The position numbers and the translations under genes are program-made. DNA of 64,000 nucleotides, from positions 62,001 through 126,000 of the forward strand of contig QHSU01000078.1 in assembly GCA_003220535.1 (NCBI GenBank), written 5' to 3'. The notes under the pieces were generated by a model, which was not told the DNA's origin, ran no database searches, and saw only the letters and a program-made list of their open reading frames with translations. Source of the DNA: Candidatus Rokuibacteriota bacterium (GTDB taxonomy: Bacteria > Methylomirabilota > Methylomirabilia > Rokubacteriales > CSP1-6). Position 1 is the stretch's first letter. The number at the start of each line of letters is the position of its first letter. Shown here piece after piece: positions 28,213 through 37,057 of the stretch.

Positions 28213-28275
28213 GGCGATACTCCTTTTCGGGGGCATCGTTGGACGATCTGGGGCCGCGCGAAACCCACGGCTCGC

Positions 28276-28554
28276 CTAGATCTCAGGACTGGCGATTTCT
28301 TCCCACGCTCGGCGGAGCACGACGATCCTCTCGGCGGGACCCGCGGCGGGCTCGATCTTGATGATGTCACCCGGATTCACGAGGGCGAGGTCGGCCCGCA
28401 TTTCACCCTCGGCGACGACGACGGCCTGATCGGAGCACGCGAGGTCCGTACACGCGTCGGCCGGCCCCCTCACGCGCAACCGACCCCTGATCTTGTCGAC
28501 TTCGACGACGGTGAGGCGGGAGTGCTGGAGCGAGTCTGACAGGCTCGGCGCCAT
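28276..28554 (-). CDS. Small protein at the head of the formate dehydrogenase operon
   Basis: Unrecognised 92-residue protein. The ATG has a very strong Shine-Dalgarno (GAGGAGGT, 7 bp spacing), which makes it the first gene after the predicted fdh promoter. It has no signal peptide or membrane segment. Residues of about 20-80 alternate hydrophobic and charged positions (RLTVVEVDKIRGRLRVRG, then VNPGDIIKIEPAAG) and look like a small beta-barrel. Two cysteines occur in DACTDLACSD. A chaperone or metal/cofactor-handling role would fit the position, but that is only inferred. Confidence 0.72.
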   Translation of the reverse strand: MAPSLSDSLQHSRLTVVEVDKIRGRLRVRGPADACTDLACSDQAVVVAEGEMRADLALVNPGDIIKIEPAAGPAERIVVLRRAWEEIASPEI

Positions 28555-28600
28555 AGCCGGTACCTCCTCGCGACGGGGAGATTTGGCCTGAATTCGTCGT

Positions 28601-28629
28601 ATCTTATGGTGGTCTGACCACAAAGTCAA
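28601..28629 (-). promoter_or_regulatory. Formate dehydrogenase promoter with FadR-type operator in the spacer
   Basis: On the minus strand: TTGACT (28629-28624), a 17-bp spacer, and TAAGAT (28606-28601). The spacer contains the perfect 13-bp palindrome GTGGTCTGACCAC (28609-28621). Its core TGGTCTGACCA is the form bound by FadR/GntR-family regulators (TGGTNNNACCA). The promoter is about 50 bp upstream of the small-protein gene that leads the operon. An operator between -35 and -10 would repress. The same 11-base core occurs at 51533-51543. Confidence 0.78.
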
Positions 28630-28681
28630 GTCTCGCCGCGACACGCCCGACACCCGAGGAGACTCGCAAACCGGACGAAGC

Positions 28682-29005
28682 TCACCTACCCGCCGGAGGG
28701 GCGGGCCCGTCCGGCGGCGCGTAGCGAGCGACACAGTCGTCCAGGAGTTGCCGGGCCTCGTCGAGACGCCCCGCCTCGAGTCGCTCGACGATGGAGCGGC
28801 GCGTCGCGAGGTCGACGATGGGCCGGTTCGTCAGCGGGTTGTAGAAGCGGCCGAGCTCGAGGAGGATGCGATCGACCTGGCGGACGTCTGCGAGGTTCGC
28901 CTCGGCCCGCCGGAAGAGGTCCAGAGCGTGATCGTCACGCCGGCGAGACCGCAGGCCTCGTCGCAGGCCCTCATACTTCGCGTCGAGCGCGGGCTCGTCG
29001 GCCAT
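28682..29005 (-). CDS. Hypothetical protein after fdhD
   Basis: Unrecognised 107-residue soluble protein rich in Arg, Asp, Glu and Leu, mostly helical by eye (YEGLRRGLRSRRRDDHAL, then ERLEAGRLDEARQLLDDC). It ends in a Pro/Ala-rich tail. It starts six bases after the fdhD stop, so it is probably co-transcribed with fdhD and ends just before the fdh promoter. A part in formate dehydrogenase assembly is possible from position only. Confidence 0.65.
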   Translation of the reverse strand: MADEPALDAKYEGLRRGLRSRRRDDHALDLFRRAEANLADVRQVDRILLELGRFYNPLTNRPIVDLATRRSIVERLEAGRLDEARQLLDDCVARYAPPDGPAPPAGR

Positions 29006-29011
29006 GCCGGC

Positions 29012-29800
29012 TCACGTCGGGCGCGCGTCAGAGGCGACCGCGGCCACGTCCTCCCGGAGCACGACACCGTTCCCGGCGTAGAGATTGAGACTGTCACTCC
29101 GCACGTATCCGCACACGGTGACGTTGAGCTGCTCGGCCAGGGCGACCGCCATCTCGGTCGGCGACGTCCGCGAGGCCACCAGCGGCACGCCCATCCGCGC
29201 GGCCTTCAGGAGCATCTCCGAGGAGATGCGCCCCGTGGAGAGGAGGATGCGGTCCTCGGTCGGGATTCCCCGCAGGAGTGCCGCGCCTTTGATCTTGTCG
29301 ACCGCGTTGTGCCGGCCGACATCCTCGGCGACCAGCAGGAGCTGCTCACCGTCGGTCAAGGCTGCACCGTGGATGCCGCGCGAGACCTTGTAGTGGACCG
29401 CGGCGGCAAAGAGGTCTTTCATCCGTAGGGCGAGCGCGTCGGGGCGGACGCGCAGCCCGGACGAGAGTCGCGGAAAGAGCCGGTGGTCGATGCGGAACGT
29501 GATCCCGCCGCCACACCCGGAGGTGAGGATCCGCTCGGTCGGCAACGTCACCGGGCCCGCCAGCGTGACCTCCGCCCGTCCGTCGACCGGCGAGACCTCG
29601 ACGTGACGGACGTCGTCGAGGCCGCCGATCACTTTCTCCATCCAGAGATATCCCACGACGAGCGCCTCGAGGTCGAGGGGCGAACAGAGGAGCGTGAGGA
29701 ACTTCTCTTCGTTCACGTAGATCGTCAGCGGCTGCTCGCGAACGACCTCGCCGGTGATCTCGTCGGCGCGACTTCCGTGGATCCTGATGTACGTGCGCAT
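29012..29800 (-). CDS. fdhD: Formate dehydrogenase sulfurtransferase FdhD
   Basis: FdhD passes sulfur from a cysteine desulfurase to the molybdenum cofactor of formate dehydrogenase. The 262-residue protein matches the family: REQPLTIYVNEEKFLTLLCSP, ALVVGYLWMEKVI, RGIHGAAL, VAEDVGRHNAVDKI and GRISSEMLLKAARMGVP. The functional cysteine loop is SGCGGG with one cysteine (Cys96), whereas E. coli has a CXXC pair. It lies immediately upstream of the fdh operon. Confidence 0.94.
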   Translation of the reverse strand: MRTYIRIHGSRADEITGEVVREQPLTIYVNEEKFLTLLCSPLDLEALVVGYLWMEKVIGGLDDVRHVEVSPVDGRAEVTLAGPVTLPTERILTSGCGGGITFRIDHRLFPRLSSGLRVRPDALALRMKDLFAAAVHYKVSRGIHGAALTDGEQLLLVAEDVGRHNAVDKIKGAALLRGIPTEDRILLSTGRISSEMLLKAARMGVPLVASRTSPTEMAVALAEQLNVTVCGYVRSDSLNLYAGNGVVLREDVAAVASDARPT

Positions 29801-29817
29801 GACCCGCTCGCGCGATC

Positions 29818-30621
29818 TTAGCGCGGATACAGGATCCGAACCAGCGTGAGCCCCTGTGCGGGCGCCGTCGGCCCTGCGCGCGTGCGGTCACGCGACGCCC
29901 GGACGGCACCGAGCCAGTCGGCGTCGTGGGCCCCACGCCCGACCGCGACCACGCTGCCGACGATGTTCCGCGCCATGTGGTGGAGATAGCGATCCGCCGA
30001 GAGCAGCACTACGAGCCGCTCCTTGCGGCGAACCACGTGCAGCGCCCGCACGACACAGACCGGATCTTTCGCGCGTCCCGGCGCCGCGCAGAACGCGCCG
30101 AAGTCGTGGCGGCCGCGGAGCGGCGCCAGCGCGCGGCGCATCGCGTCGGCGTCCAGCCTCTGGGGAACGTGCCAGGCGTAGCGGGCGAGGAGCGGGTGCG
30201 CGACGGAGCCGTTGTCGATGAGGAACGCGTACCGCTTGCCGGTGGCGGCGCGCCGCGCGTCGAAGGCCGCCGGCGCCTCGCGGACGTCGACGACGCGGAC
30301 GTCACGTGGCAGATCGGCGTTGAGGGCACCGCGCAGGCCGAGGCTGGCGATCCTTGCCCCGGTCGTCAGCGACACGACCTGCCGCAGGGCGTGCACGCCC
30401 GCGTCGGTCCGGCTGGCGCCGGTGACGCGAGTGTCGGCGCCGAATCGACGGCGTGCCGCCTCGACCAGAACACCCTGCACGGTCCGGGCGCCGGGCTGGA
30501 CCTGCCAGCCGTGGTAGTCGGTGCCGTCGTAGGACAGCACCAGCCGGAACGTCGAACGAGCCGGCGCTATCGCGGCGGCGGCGGGCGCCGCAGGCTGCGC
30601 GCCGGAACGAAGGTGAGCCAC
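29818..30621 (-). CDS. truA: tRNA pseudouridine(38-40) synthase TruA
   Basis: Modifies uridines 38-40 in the anticodon arm of many tRNAs. The protein has FRLVLSYDGTDYHGWQ, the catalytic aspartate in ASRTDAGVHALRQVV, ARYAWHVP and the HHMARNIVGSVVAVGRG motif. The likely start is GTG at 30621 (267 residues), which overlaps the end of the preceding gene by about 55 bp; there is no ATG nearer the conserved region. The first 25 residues are Ala/Pro-rich and unlike the family, so the true start is uncertain. Confidence 0.92.
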   Translation of the reverse strand: MAHLRSGAQPAAPAAAAIAPARSTFRLVLSYDGTDYHGWQVQPGARTVQGVLVEAARRRFGADTRVTGASRTDAGVHALRQVVSLTTGARIASLGLRGALNADLPRDVRVVDVREAPAAFDARRAATGKRYAFLIDNGSVAHPLLARYAWHVPQRLDADAMRRALAPLRGRHDFGAFCAAPGRAKDPVCVVRALHVVRRKERLVVLLSADRYLHHMARNIVGSVVAVGRGAHDADWLGAVRASRDRTRAGPTAPAQGLTLVRILYPR

Positions 30622-30896
30622 ACCACGGCGACCAGGAGGAAGAGGATGAGGTCGATCACGATCTCCCACGAGAGCCCCGGCAGCACGGCCGGCACGACCT
30701 GGCGCTTGAGCCAGTCCTGACGCTCGAAGTCTTTCGGCTCGTAGTAGGCGGGATCGTACCCGCGGACGGCGTCGATGAACCTCACGACCAGCGGCACCGC
30801 CACGTACGCCACGACCAGAATCGTGAGGATCACCGCCAGGTGGAACCGCTCGCTGTAGCCGAAGCGGCGATGGTAGTAGCGGCGAAGGGACATCAT
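30567..30896 (-). CDS. Small membrane protein of unknown function
   Basis: A 109-residue protein with two predicted membrane helices (about residues 19-40, LAVILTILVVAYVAVPLVV, and 78-97, IVIDLILFLLVAVVWLTFV) joined by a charged loop. It ends in a proline/arginine run. I do not recognise the family. It lies between asd and truA on the same strand, 45 bp after asd, and overlaps the probable start of truA. Confidence 0.7.
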   Translation of the reverse strand: MMSLRRYYHRRFGYSERFHLAVILTILVVAYVAVPLVVRFIDAVRGYDPAYYEPKDFERQDWLKRQVVPAVLPGLSWEIVIDLILFLLVAVVWLTFVPARSLRRPPPPR

Positions 30897-30941
30897 GTCC
30901 GGCCGGCCTCGTGTCGCGGCCGGCTCGGGCCGGGTCGGCGC

Positions 30942-31949
30942 TTACGACCGGAGTAGCAGCTCGGCGATCTGGACCGCATTCGTGGCCGCGCCTTTGCGCA
31001 GCTGGTCGCCGACCACCCAGAAGCTCAGTCCGTTCGGGCTCGAGAGGTCTTCGCGGATCCGCCCCACGAAGCAGTCGTCCTGCCCCTCGACCGCCACAGG
31101 CATCGGATAGCGCTGCCGGGCGGGGTCGTCCCAGAGCGTGAGGCCCGGAAACCGCTCGAAGAGATCGCGGGCGTGAGCGGCGGTGATCTTGACCTCGGTC
31201 TCGGCGGTGACCGCAATCGAGTGTGAGGTGAAGACCGGTACCCGCACCGTGGTCGGCGCGACCCGGAGCCCGGGCAATTCGAGGATCTTCCGCGTCTCGT
31301 TCACCAGCTTCATCTCTTCACCGGTGTAGCCGTCGGGCCCGAACGTGTCGATCGCCGGGACGAGATTGAAGGCGATCTGGTGGGGAAAGTGTCGGGGAAC
31401 CAACGGCTCGCCGCGCGCCCACGCCAGGGTCTGCTCGCGCAGCTCGGCGATCCCATTGACCCCCGCGCCGGAGACCGCCTGGAAGCTCGTCGCGATCACG
31501 CGGGTCAGTCGTCCCGCGTCGTGCAGCGGCTTGAGCGGCATCACCGTCACGATCGTGGTGCAGTTCGGGCACGCCAGGATTCCGTGGTGACCTCTGGCGG
31601 CGTGCGCGTTGATCTCGGGGACGACGAGCGGCACGTCCGGGTCCATCCGGAAGGCGTTCGACTTGTCGATCACGGTCGCGCCGGCCTTGACGATCATCGG
31701 CGCGTACTTCCTGGCCTGCGCCGAGCCCGCCGAAAAGAAGGCGATGTCCACGCCCCGGAAGGCCGCCGGCTCGAGGCGCCGGATGGCGACGGGCTCACCG
31801 CGGAACGTCACGGACTTGCCCACCGAGCGCTCGGAGGCGAACGTGCGCAACTCGCGCACGGGGAACTTTCGCTCCTCGAGAATCCGGAGCGTCGTCTGCC
31901 CGGCGGCGCCGGTGGCGCCCACGACCGCGATGCAGAGGCCGCTTGCCAT
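30942..31949 (-). CDS. asd: Aspartate-semialdehyde dehydrogenase
   Basis: Reduces aspartyl phosphate to aspartate semialdehyde for lysine, threonine, methionine and peptidoglycan synthesis. The 335-residue protein has the NADP-binding VVGATGAAGQTTLRIL, SAGSAQARKYAP, the catalytic cysteine in ACPNCTTIVTV and the SGAGVNGIAELREQ segment. The start overlaps the leuB stop by one base (TGATG), so it belongs to the leuA-leuB operon. Confidence 0.96.
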   Translation of the reverse strand: MASGLCIAVVGATGAAGQTTLRILEERKFPVRELRTFASERSVGKSVTFRGEPVAIRRLEPAAFRGVDIAFFSAGSAQARKYAPMIVKAGATVIDKSNAFRMDPDVPLVVPEINAHAARGHHGILACPNCTTIVTVMPLKPLHDAGRLTRVIATSFQAVSGAGVNGIAELREQTLAWARGEPLVPRHFPHQIAFNLVPAIDTFGPDGYTGEEMKLVNETRKILELPGLRVAPTTVRVPVFTSHSIAVTAETEVKITAAHARDLFERFPGLTLWDDPARQRYPMPVAVEGQDDCFVGRIREDLSSPNGLSFWVVGDQLRKGAATNAVQIAELLLRS

Positions 31950-33034
31950 CAGTACTGCCGCTCCACTTCGCGCACGATCAGGTCCCCCATCTCCCGCGTC
32001 CCCGTTGGCTTCGCCCCCGGCGCCGCGATGTCGGCCGTCCGGTGGCCCTGCTCGAGCACCCGCAGCACCGCGTGGTCGATCCGATCGGCGTCCTTTTCCA
32101 GATTGAGCGAGTACCGCAGGAGCATCGCCGCCGAGAGGATCGCCGCGATCGGGTTCGCGATGCCCTTGCCCGCGATGTCCGGCGCGGTTCCGTGCACGGG
32201 CTCGTAGAGGCCGACGGATCCACCGAGAGACGCCGACGGCAGCATGCCCATCGAGCCGGCGAGAATCGCGGCCTCATCCGACAAAATATCACCGAAGGTG
32301 TTCTCGGTCACAATCGTGTCGAACTGCGTCGGCCGGCGCACCAGGGCCATCGCGCAGTTGTCGACCAGCAGGTGGTCGAGCGTCACGTCGGGGTACTCCC
32401 GGCCGACGCTGGTCACGACCTCGCGCCAGAGCTGCGACACCACGAGCACGTTCACCTTGTCGACCGACGTGAGGCGCCGCCGGCGCTTGCGCGCGACCTC
32501 GAACCCCATGCGGGCGATCCGCTCGACCTCGCGCGAGGTGTAGGCCATCGTGTTGATCGCGCGCGCGCCGCCGTCGGCGAAGCGCTCGACGCCGCGGGGC
32601 TCGCCGAAGTAGAGACCCCCCGTCAGCTCGCGGATGACCATCAGGTCGGTCCCCTCGACCACCTCCCGCTTGAGAGGCGAGGCGTCCACCAGCATGGGGA
32701 AGCACTTCGCGGGACGGAGGTTCGCGTAGAGATCCAGCTCCTTGCGGATCGCCAGGAGCCCCCGCTCGGGTCGCTGCTCGTGAGGCACGTCGTCCCACTT
32801 GGGGCCGCCGACCGCGCCGAACAGAATCGCGTGCGACGCGCGGCAGAGCTCGAGCGTTCCCGGGGCCAGCGGCTTGCCGGTCGCGTCGATCGCCGCGCCG
32901 CCCACGAGGCCTCGCTCGAACTCGAACGTGGCGCCCGTGCTCTTGCCGATGACCTCGAGCACGCGGACGGCCTCCGGCGTCACCTCCTGACCGATCCCGT
33001 CGCCCGGCAGGACCGCGATCCGGTACGTCGCCAT
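31949..33034 (-). CDS. leuB: 3-isopropylmalate dehydrogenase
   Basis: Oxidative decarboxylation in leucine synthesis. The 361-residue protein has VLPGDGIGQEVTPEAVRVL, AILFGAVGGPKWD, the NLRPAKCFP and RELTGGLYFGEPRG substrate regions, and the metal site around NTFGDILSDEAA with GSMGMLPSASLG. ATG at 33034 overlaps the leuA stop. The leuCD isomerase genes are absent here, so that step must be encoded elsewhere. Confidence 0.97.
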   Translation of the reverse strand: MATYRIAVLPGDGIGQEVTPEAVRVLEVIGKSTGATFEFERGLVGGAAIDATGKPLAPGTLELCRASHAILFGAVGGPKWDDVPHEQRPERGLLAIRKELDLYANLRPAKCFPMLVDASPLKREVVEGTDLMVIRELTGGLYFGEPRGVERFADGGARAINTMAYTSREVERIARMGFEVARKRRRRLTSVDKVNVLVVSQLWREVVTSVGREYPDVTLDHLLVDNCAMALVRRPTQFDTIVTENTFGDILSDEAAILAGSMGMLPSASLGGSVGLYEPVHGTAPDIAGKGIANPIAAILSAAMLLRYSLNLEKDADRIDHAVLRVLEQGHRTADIAAPGAKPTGTREMGDLIVREVERQY

Positions 33035-34581
33035 CAGGGGCCGACTTCCTTCACGCGCTGACCCGACGGCTGGGCCACGCGGTTGAGGGCGCTGAGATAC
33101 GCGCGGGCGCTCGCCTCGATGACGTCCGTCGAGGCGCCCTTGCCAGACACGATCGTCCCGTCGAAGTCGACCTTCATCGCGACCTCGCCGATCGCGTCTT
33201 TGCCCGACGTGGCCGAGCGCAGCGCGTAGTCTTGCAACCGGCCCTTGAGGCCGGTGATCGCGTCGATTGCCGCCAGCACCGCGTCGACCGGTCCGTCGCC
33301 CACCCCCGAGTCCTGGAACGTCTGCCCTTCTTTCTTCAGCCGCACCGTCGCCGACGGCACGACCCCGGTGCCGCTGATGACGTGGAGGTAGTCGAGTTCG
33401 TAGAGCGGCGCCACCGCCTGCGTGACCTCGTCGGTGGCGATCGCCATCAGGTCCTCGTCGTAGACCTCCTTCTTCCGATCGGCGAGATCCTTGAAGGCCT
33501 TGAACGCCCGATCGAGCTCCGGACCGGCCAGCGGAAAACCGAGCTCCTTGAGCCGCGCCGCCAGGGCGGCCCGCCCGGAGTGCTTCCCGAGCACGAGCTT
33601 GTTCGACGCACGGCCGATGTCCTCGGGCCGCATGATCTCGTAGGTGAGCTTCTCCTTGAGGACCCCGTCCTGATGAATGCCGGCCTCGTGGGCGAAAGCG
33701 TTCTCGCCGACGATCGCCTTGTTCGGCTGCACGTGCACGCCGGTGATGTGGGAGAGCAGGCGCGACGTCTTGAAGATCTCCTCGGTCCGGACGCGCGTGT
33801 CGATCCCGAAGAAGTCCTTCCGGGTCCGGAGCGCCATCACGATCTCCTCGAGCGAGGCGTTGCCGGCCCGCTCGCCGATCCCGTTGATCGTGCACTCCAC
33901 CTGTCGAGCGCCCTGCATGATCGCGGTCAGCGAGTTCGCCACCGCCTGCCCGAGGTCGTTGTGGCAGTGGACGGAGAGGACGACCCGGTCCAGCCCCTGG
34001 ACCTTCTCGCGGATGCGGGCGATCCGCTCGCCCCACTCGCGTGGAATGGCGTACCCGACGGTGTCAGGGATGTTGATCGTCTTAGCACCGGCCTCGATCG
34101 TCGCCGACAGGACGTCGCACATGTAGTCGAAGTCGGTTCGCGAGGCGTCCTCCGGCGAGAACTCCACGTCTTCGCAGTACGCGCGGGCGTGGCGGACGGC
34201 GTCGACCGCCGCCTTGAGCACCTCGGCCCGGGACTTGCGCAGCTTGTACTTCAGGTGGATGTCGGAGGTCGCGACGAACGTGTGGATACGCGGCTTCCGG
34301 GCGTACTTCACGGCCTCCCAGCACCGGTCGATGTCGCCGAGCCCCACCCGGGAGAGGCCGCAGATCGCCGGCGCGTTCTCCAGCGTCCCGACCTGCTTGG
34401 CCACCTCGCGGGTGGCCTCGAAGTCCTCGTCGGAGGAGATCGGGAAACCGGCCTCGATCACGTCCACCTGCAGGCGGGCCAGCTGACGGGCCATCTCGAG
34501 CTTTTCCATCGTGTTCATGGAGAAGCCGGGCGCCTGCTCGCCGTCCCGCAACGTCGTGTCGAAGATGATGACGCGATCCAT
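33034..34581 (-). CDS. leuA: 2-isopropylmalate synthase
   Basis: First committed step of leucine synthesis from 2-ketoisovalerate and acetyl-CoA. The 515-residue protein has the DRE-TIM catalytic start FDTTLRDGEQAPGFSM, the SVHCHNDLGQAVANSL metal-binding segment, the GIGERAGNASLEEI motif, and the C-terminal LeuA dimer domain (about 390-505) with GDGPVDAVLAAI, so leucine feedback control is expected. Nine bases separate it from pssA. Confidence 0.97.
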   Translation of the reverse strand: MDRVIIFDTTLRDGEQAPGFSMNTMEKLEMARQLARLQVDVIEAGFPISSDEDFEATREVAKQVGTLENAPAICGLSRVGLGDIDRCWEAVKYARKPRIHTFVATSDIHLKYKLRKSRAEVLKAAVDAVRHARAYCEDVEFSPEDASRTDFDYMCDVLSATIEAGAKTINIPDTVGYAIPREWGERIARIREKVQGLDRVVLSVHCHNDLGQAVANSLTAIMQGARQVECTINGIGERAGNASLEEIVMALRTRKDFFGIDTRVRTEEIFKTSRLLSHITGVHVQPNKAIVGENAFAHEAGIHQDGVLKEKLTYEIMRPEDIGRASNKLVLGKHSGRAALAARLKELGFPLAGPELDRAFKAFKDLADRKKEVYDEDLMAIATDEVTQAVAPLYELDYLHVISGTGVVPSATVRLKKEGQTFQDSGVGDGPVDAVLAAIDAITGLKGRLQDYALRSATSGKDAIGEVAMKVDFDGTIVSGKGASTDVIEASARAYLSALNRVAQPSGQRVKEVGP

Positions 34582-34589
34582 ACGTCCTC

Positions 34590-35384
34590 CTAAGGCGATT
34601 CCTTGCTGGCCAGCTCGACCGGTACCGCGAGCGCGCGCCCGACGACCAGGCGACGCAGCGGTCCGGAGAGCGCGTAGCCGGTGAAGATCAGGAAGAGAAA
34701 GAGGTCGTGCTTGGTGGCGACGATCATGATCGCCAGGACGACGACCAGCAGCGTCTGGAGCGGCCGGCGCCGCACGAAATCGACCTCCTTGAAACTCCAG
34801 TAGCGGAACGTCGACACCATCATCAGCGCGAGGACGCCGGCCGCCGCCGCGAGCGCGATCTGGACCCAGCGAACCGGCGGCCCGTCGCCGAGCAGCAGGA
34901 CGCTCGCCGCGACCACGCCCGCCGCCGCCGGCGTGCTGAGACCGATGAAGAAGCGCCGATCGACCGTGCCCGTCTGCACGTTGAAGCGGGCGAGTCGCAG
35001 GGCGCCGCAGATCACGAACAAAAAGGCGCCGAACCAGGCCGGCCGGCTCAGATCCTTGAGGGCGTAGGAGTAGAGGAGGAACGCGGGCGCCACGCAGAAG
35101 GAAACGACGTCGGCCAGCGAGTCGAACTCCACCCCGAACTGGCTGGTCGCCTTCATGAGACGCGCCACGCGGCCGTCCAGCAGGTCCATGATCATGGCGA
35201 CGAAGATCGCCAGCGCCGCGTCGCTATAGCGCCCGTCCACCGTGAGCAGCAGCGCGAAGAAGCCGCAGAAGAGGTTGCCGGTGGTGAGGAGGCTCGGCAG
35301 CAGGACGATGCCGCGCTGTCGCTTCTCGCGCAGCTCGTGCCAACGCCGGCTCCGCGTCCCCTTGTGCCGCCTGATCATGGCCAA
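34590..35384 (-). CDS. pssA: CDP-diacylglycerol-serine O-phosphatidyltransferase
   Basis: Makes phosphatidylserine in the membrane. The 264-residue protein has several membrane helices and a complete CDP-alcohol phosphotransferase motif, D-G-x2-A-R-x8-G-x3-D-x3-D, around LLDGRVARLMKATSQFG and EFDSLADVVSF. The family-typical PSLLTTGNLFCGF precedes it. It is paired with psd, giving phosphatidylethanolamine, inside an otherwise amino-acid operon. Confidence 0.95.
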   Translation of the reverse strand: MAMIRRHKGTRSRRWHELREKRQRGIVLLPSLLTTGNLFCGFFALLLTVDGRYSDAALAIFVAMIMDLLDGRVARLMKATSQFGVEFDSLADVVSFCVAPAFLLYSYALKDLSRPAWFGAFLFVICGALRLARFNVQTGTVDRRFFIGLSTPAAAGVVAASVLLLGDGPPVRWVQIALAAAAGVLALMMVSTFRYWSFKEVDFVRRRPLQTLLVVVLAIMIVATKHDLFLFLIFTGYALSGPLRRLVVGRALAVPVELASKESP

Positions 35385-35397
35385 CGGGGCACCGCCA

Positions 35398-36027
35398 TCA
35401 CGCCAGCACTCCGAGCACCGTCACGCCGCCGGTGACCCGGTCGCCGACTCGCACGCGCACCTCGGCACCGCGCGGCAGGCAACAATCGGTGCGGGAGCCG
35501 AAGCGGATCATGCCGAACCGCTCGCCGGCGGCGAGCTTGTCGCCGGGTGCCACGCGACAGACGATCCGGCGCGCGACGACGCCGGCGATCTGGATGACGG
35601 TCACCCGGACGCTCTCGCCCTGGAGGTGGAGCACGCAGCGCTCGTTCACGTCGCCCGCGTCCGGCCGGTAGGCGGCGACGAACCGGCCCGGCACGTAGCT
35701 GACGCCGACGACGAGGCCCGCGATGGGCGCGCGGTTCACGTGCACGTCCAGCGGCGAGAGAAAGATCGCGACCCGGATTGCCGGACCGGTGAACGGATCG
35801 TCCAGCTCGTCGACCGCGATCACACGGCCGTCGGCCGGCGCCAGCACGCCGCCCGGCACGGCCGTCACCTCGCGCTCCGGGTCGCGGAAGAACCCGAGCG
35901 AGGCGAGCGACGCCGCCGCGAACGGCATGGCGAGGGCGCGTCGGCCGGTCAGCGCCAGCCCGGCCGCGATCGCCGCTGGGACCACGATGAACGGCCAGCC
36001 TTCGCGCGCGACGGGGAGCTTCGTCAC
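35398..36027 (-). CDS. psd: Phosphatidylserine decarboxylase (short, archaeal-type)
   Basis: Decarboxylates phosphatidylserine to phosphatidylethanolamine. The 209-residue proenzyme has APADGRV, SPLDVHVNRAPI with the catalytic histidine, and the self-cleavage site FGS in MIRFGSRTD, which creates the pyruvoyl group. The hydrophobic N-terminus anchors it. It is the short form found with adjacent pssA genes in many bacteria. The start is GTG at 36027, two bases after the ilvC stop. Confidence 0.94.
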   Translation of the reverse strand: MTKLPVAREGWPFIVVPAAIAAGLALTGRRALAMPFAAASLASLGFFRDPEREVTAVPGGVLAPADGRVIAVDELDDPFTGPAIRVAIFLSPLDVHVNRAPIAGLVVGVSYVPGRFVAAYRPDAGDVNERCVLHLQGESVRVTVIQIAGVVARRIVCRVAPGDKLAAGERFGMIRFGSRTDCCLPRGAEVRVRVGDRVTGGVTVLGVLA

Positions 36028-36028
36028 C

Positions 36029-37033
36029 TCATTCCCTCGGCGGCTTGATCCACGACATCATGGCCCGCAGCCGCTTGCCGACCTCCTCGATCGGATGCGC
36101 GGCGTCCCGCCGTCGCATCGCGAGGAACCCGGCACGGTTGGCCTGGTTCTCGAGCACCCACTCGCGCGCGAACTGGCCGGACTGGATCTCGTCCAGGATC
36201 TTCCGCATCTCGGCCTTCGTGGCCGGGCTCACCACCCGCGGGCCGCGCGTGTAGTCCCCGTACTCGGCGGTGTCCGAGACCGAGTAGCGCATGTAGGCGA
36301 GCCCGCCCTGATAGAAGAGGTCCACGATCAGCTTCATCTCGTGCATGCACTCGAAGTACGCGACCTCCGGCTGGTAGCCCGCCTCGACGAGCGTCTCGAA
36401 GGACGCCTTGATGAGGTGCGAGATTCCGCCACAGAGCGCCGCTTGCTCCCCGAACAGATCGGTCTCCGTCTCTTCTTTGAACGTCGTCTCGATCACGCCC
36501 GCCCGCGTGCAGCCCACCCCCCGGCCGTACGCGAGCGCCAGGTCGCGCGCCTTGCCGGACACGTCCTGGTGCACGGCGAGGAGGGCAGGCACGCCCGGCC
36601 CCTGCGTGAACAGGTCGCGCATCACGTGGCCGGGCGCCTTGGGGGCGATCATGGTGACGTCGACGTCCGCCGGCGGCACGACCTGGTTGAAGTGGATGTT
36701 GAAGCCGTGCGCGAACATGACCATCTTGCCCTTGCCGAGGCCGCCGCGGATCTCCGACTCGAACACCTGCCGCTGGCTCTGGTCGGGGAGCAGGATCATG
36801 ATCACGTCGGCCGCCTGGGCCGCCTCGTTCACGGTCGCCACCCGGAGCCCGTCCTTCTCGGCCCTGGCCCAGCTCTTCGAGCCCTTGTAGAGCCCGACGA
36901 CGACGTCCTGCCCGGAGTCCTTGAGGTTCAGCGCATGGGCGTGGCCCTGGCTGCCGTAGCCGATGATCGCGATCTTCCGGCCCTTGAGCAGGCCGAGGTC
37001 GGCGTCCTGGTCGTAGTAGATCTTCGCGGGCAT
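36029..37033 (-). CDS. ilvC: Ketol-acid reductoisomerase (class I)
   Basis: NADPH-dependent isomerisation and reduction of acetolactate for valine and isoleucine synthesis. The 334-residue protein has the Rossmann GYGSQGHAHALNLKDSG, the coenzyme loop GLYKGSKSW (two serines, typical of NADPH preference), MILLPDQSQ, FAHGFNIHF and the metal-binding ETDLFGEQ motif, with a knotted C-terminal domain. The length matches class I enzymes. Confidence 0.98.
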   Translation of the reverse strand: MPAKIYYDQDADLGLLKGRKIAIIGYGSQGHAHALNLKDSGQDVVVGLYKGSKSWARAEKDGLRVATVNEAAQAADVIMILLPDQSQRQVFESEIRGGLGKGKMVMFAHGFNIHFNQVVPPADVDVTMIAPKAPGHVMRDLFTQGPGVPALLAVHQDVSGKARDLALAYGRGVGCTRAGVIETTFKEETETDLFGEQAALCGGISHLIKASFETLVEAGYQPEVAYFECMHEMKLIVDLFYQGGLAYMRYSVSDTAEYGDYTRGPRVVSPATKAEMRKILDEIQSGQFAREWVLENQANRAGFLAMRRRDAAHPIEEVGKRLRAMMSWIKPPRE

Positions 37034-37057
37034 CGCGTGTCCTTTCCTCGGTGGGTG

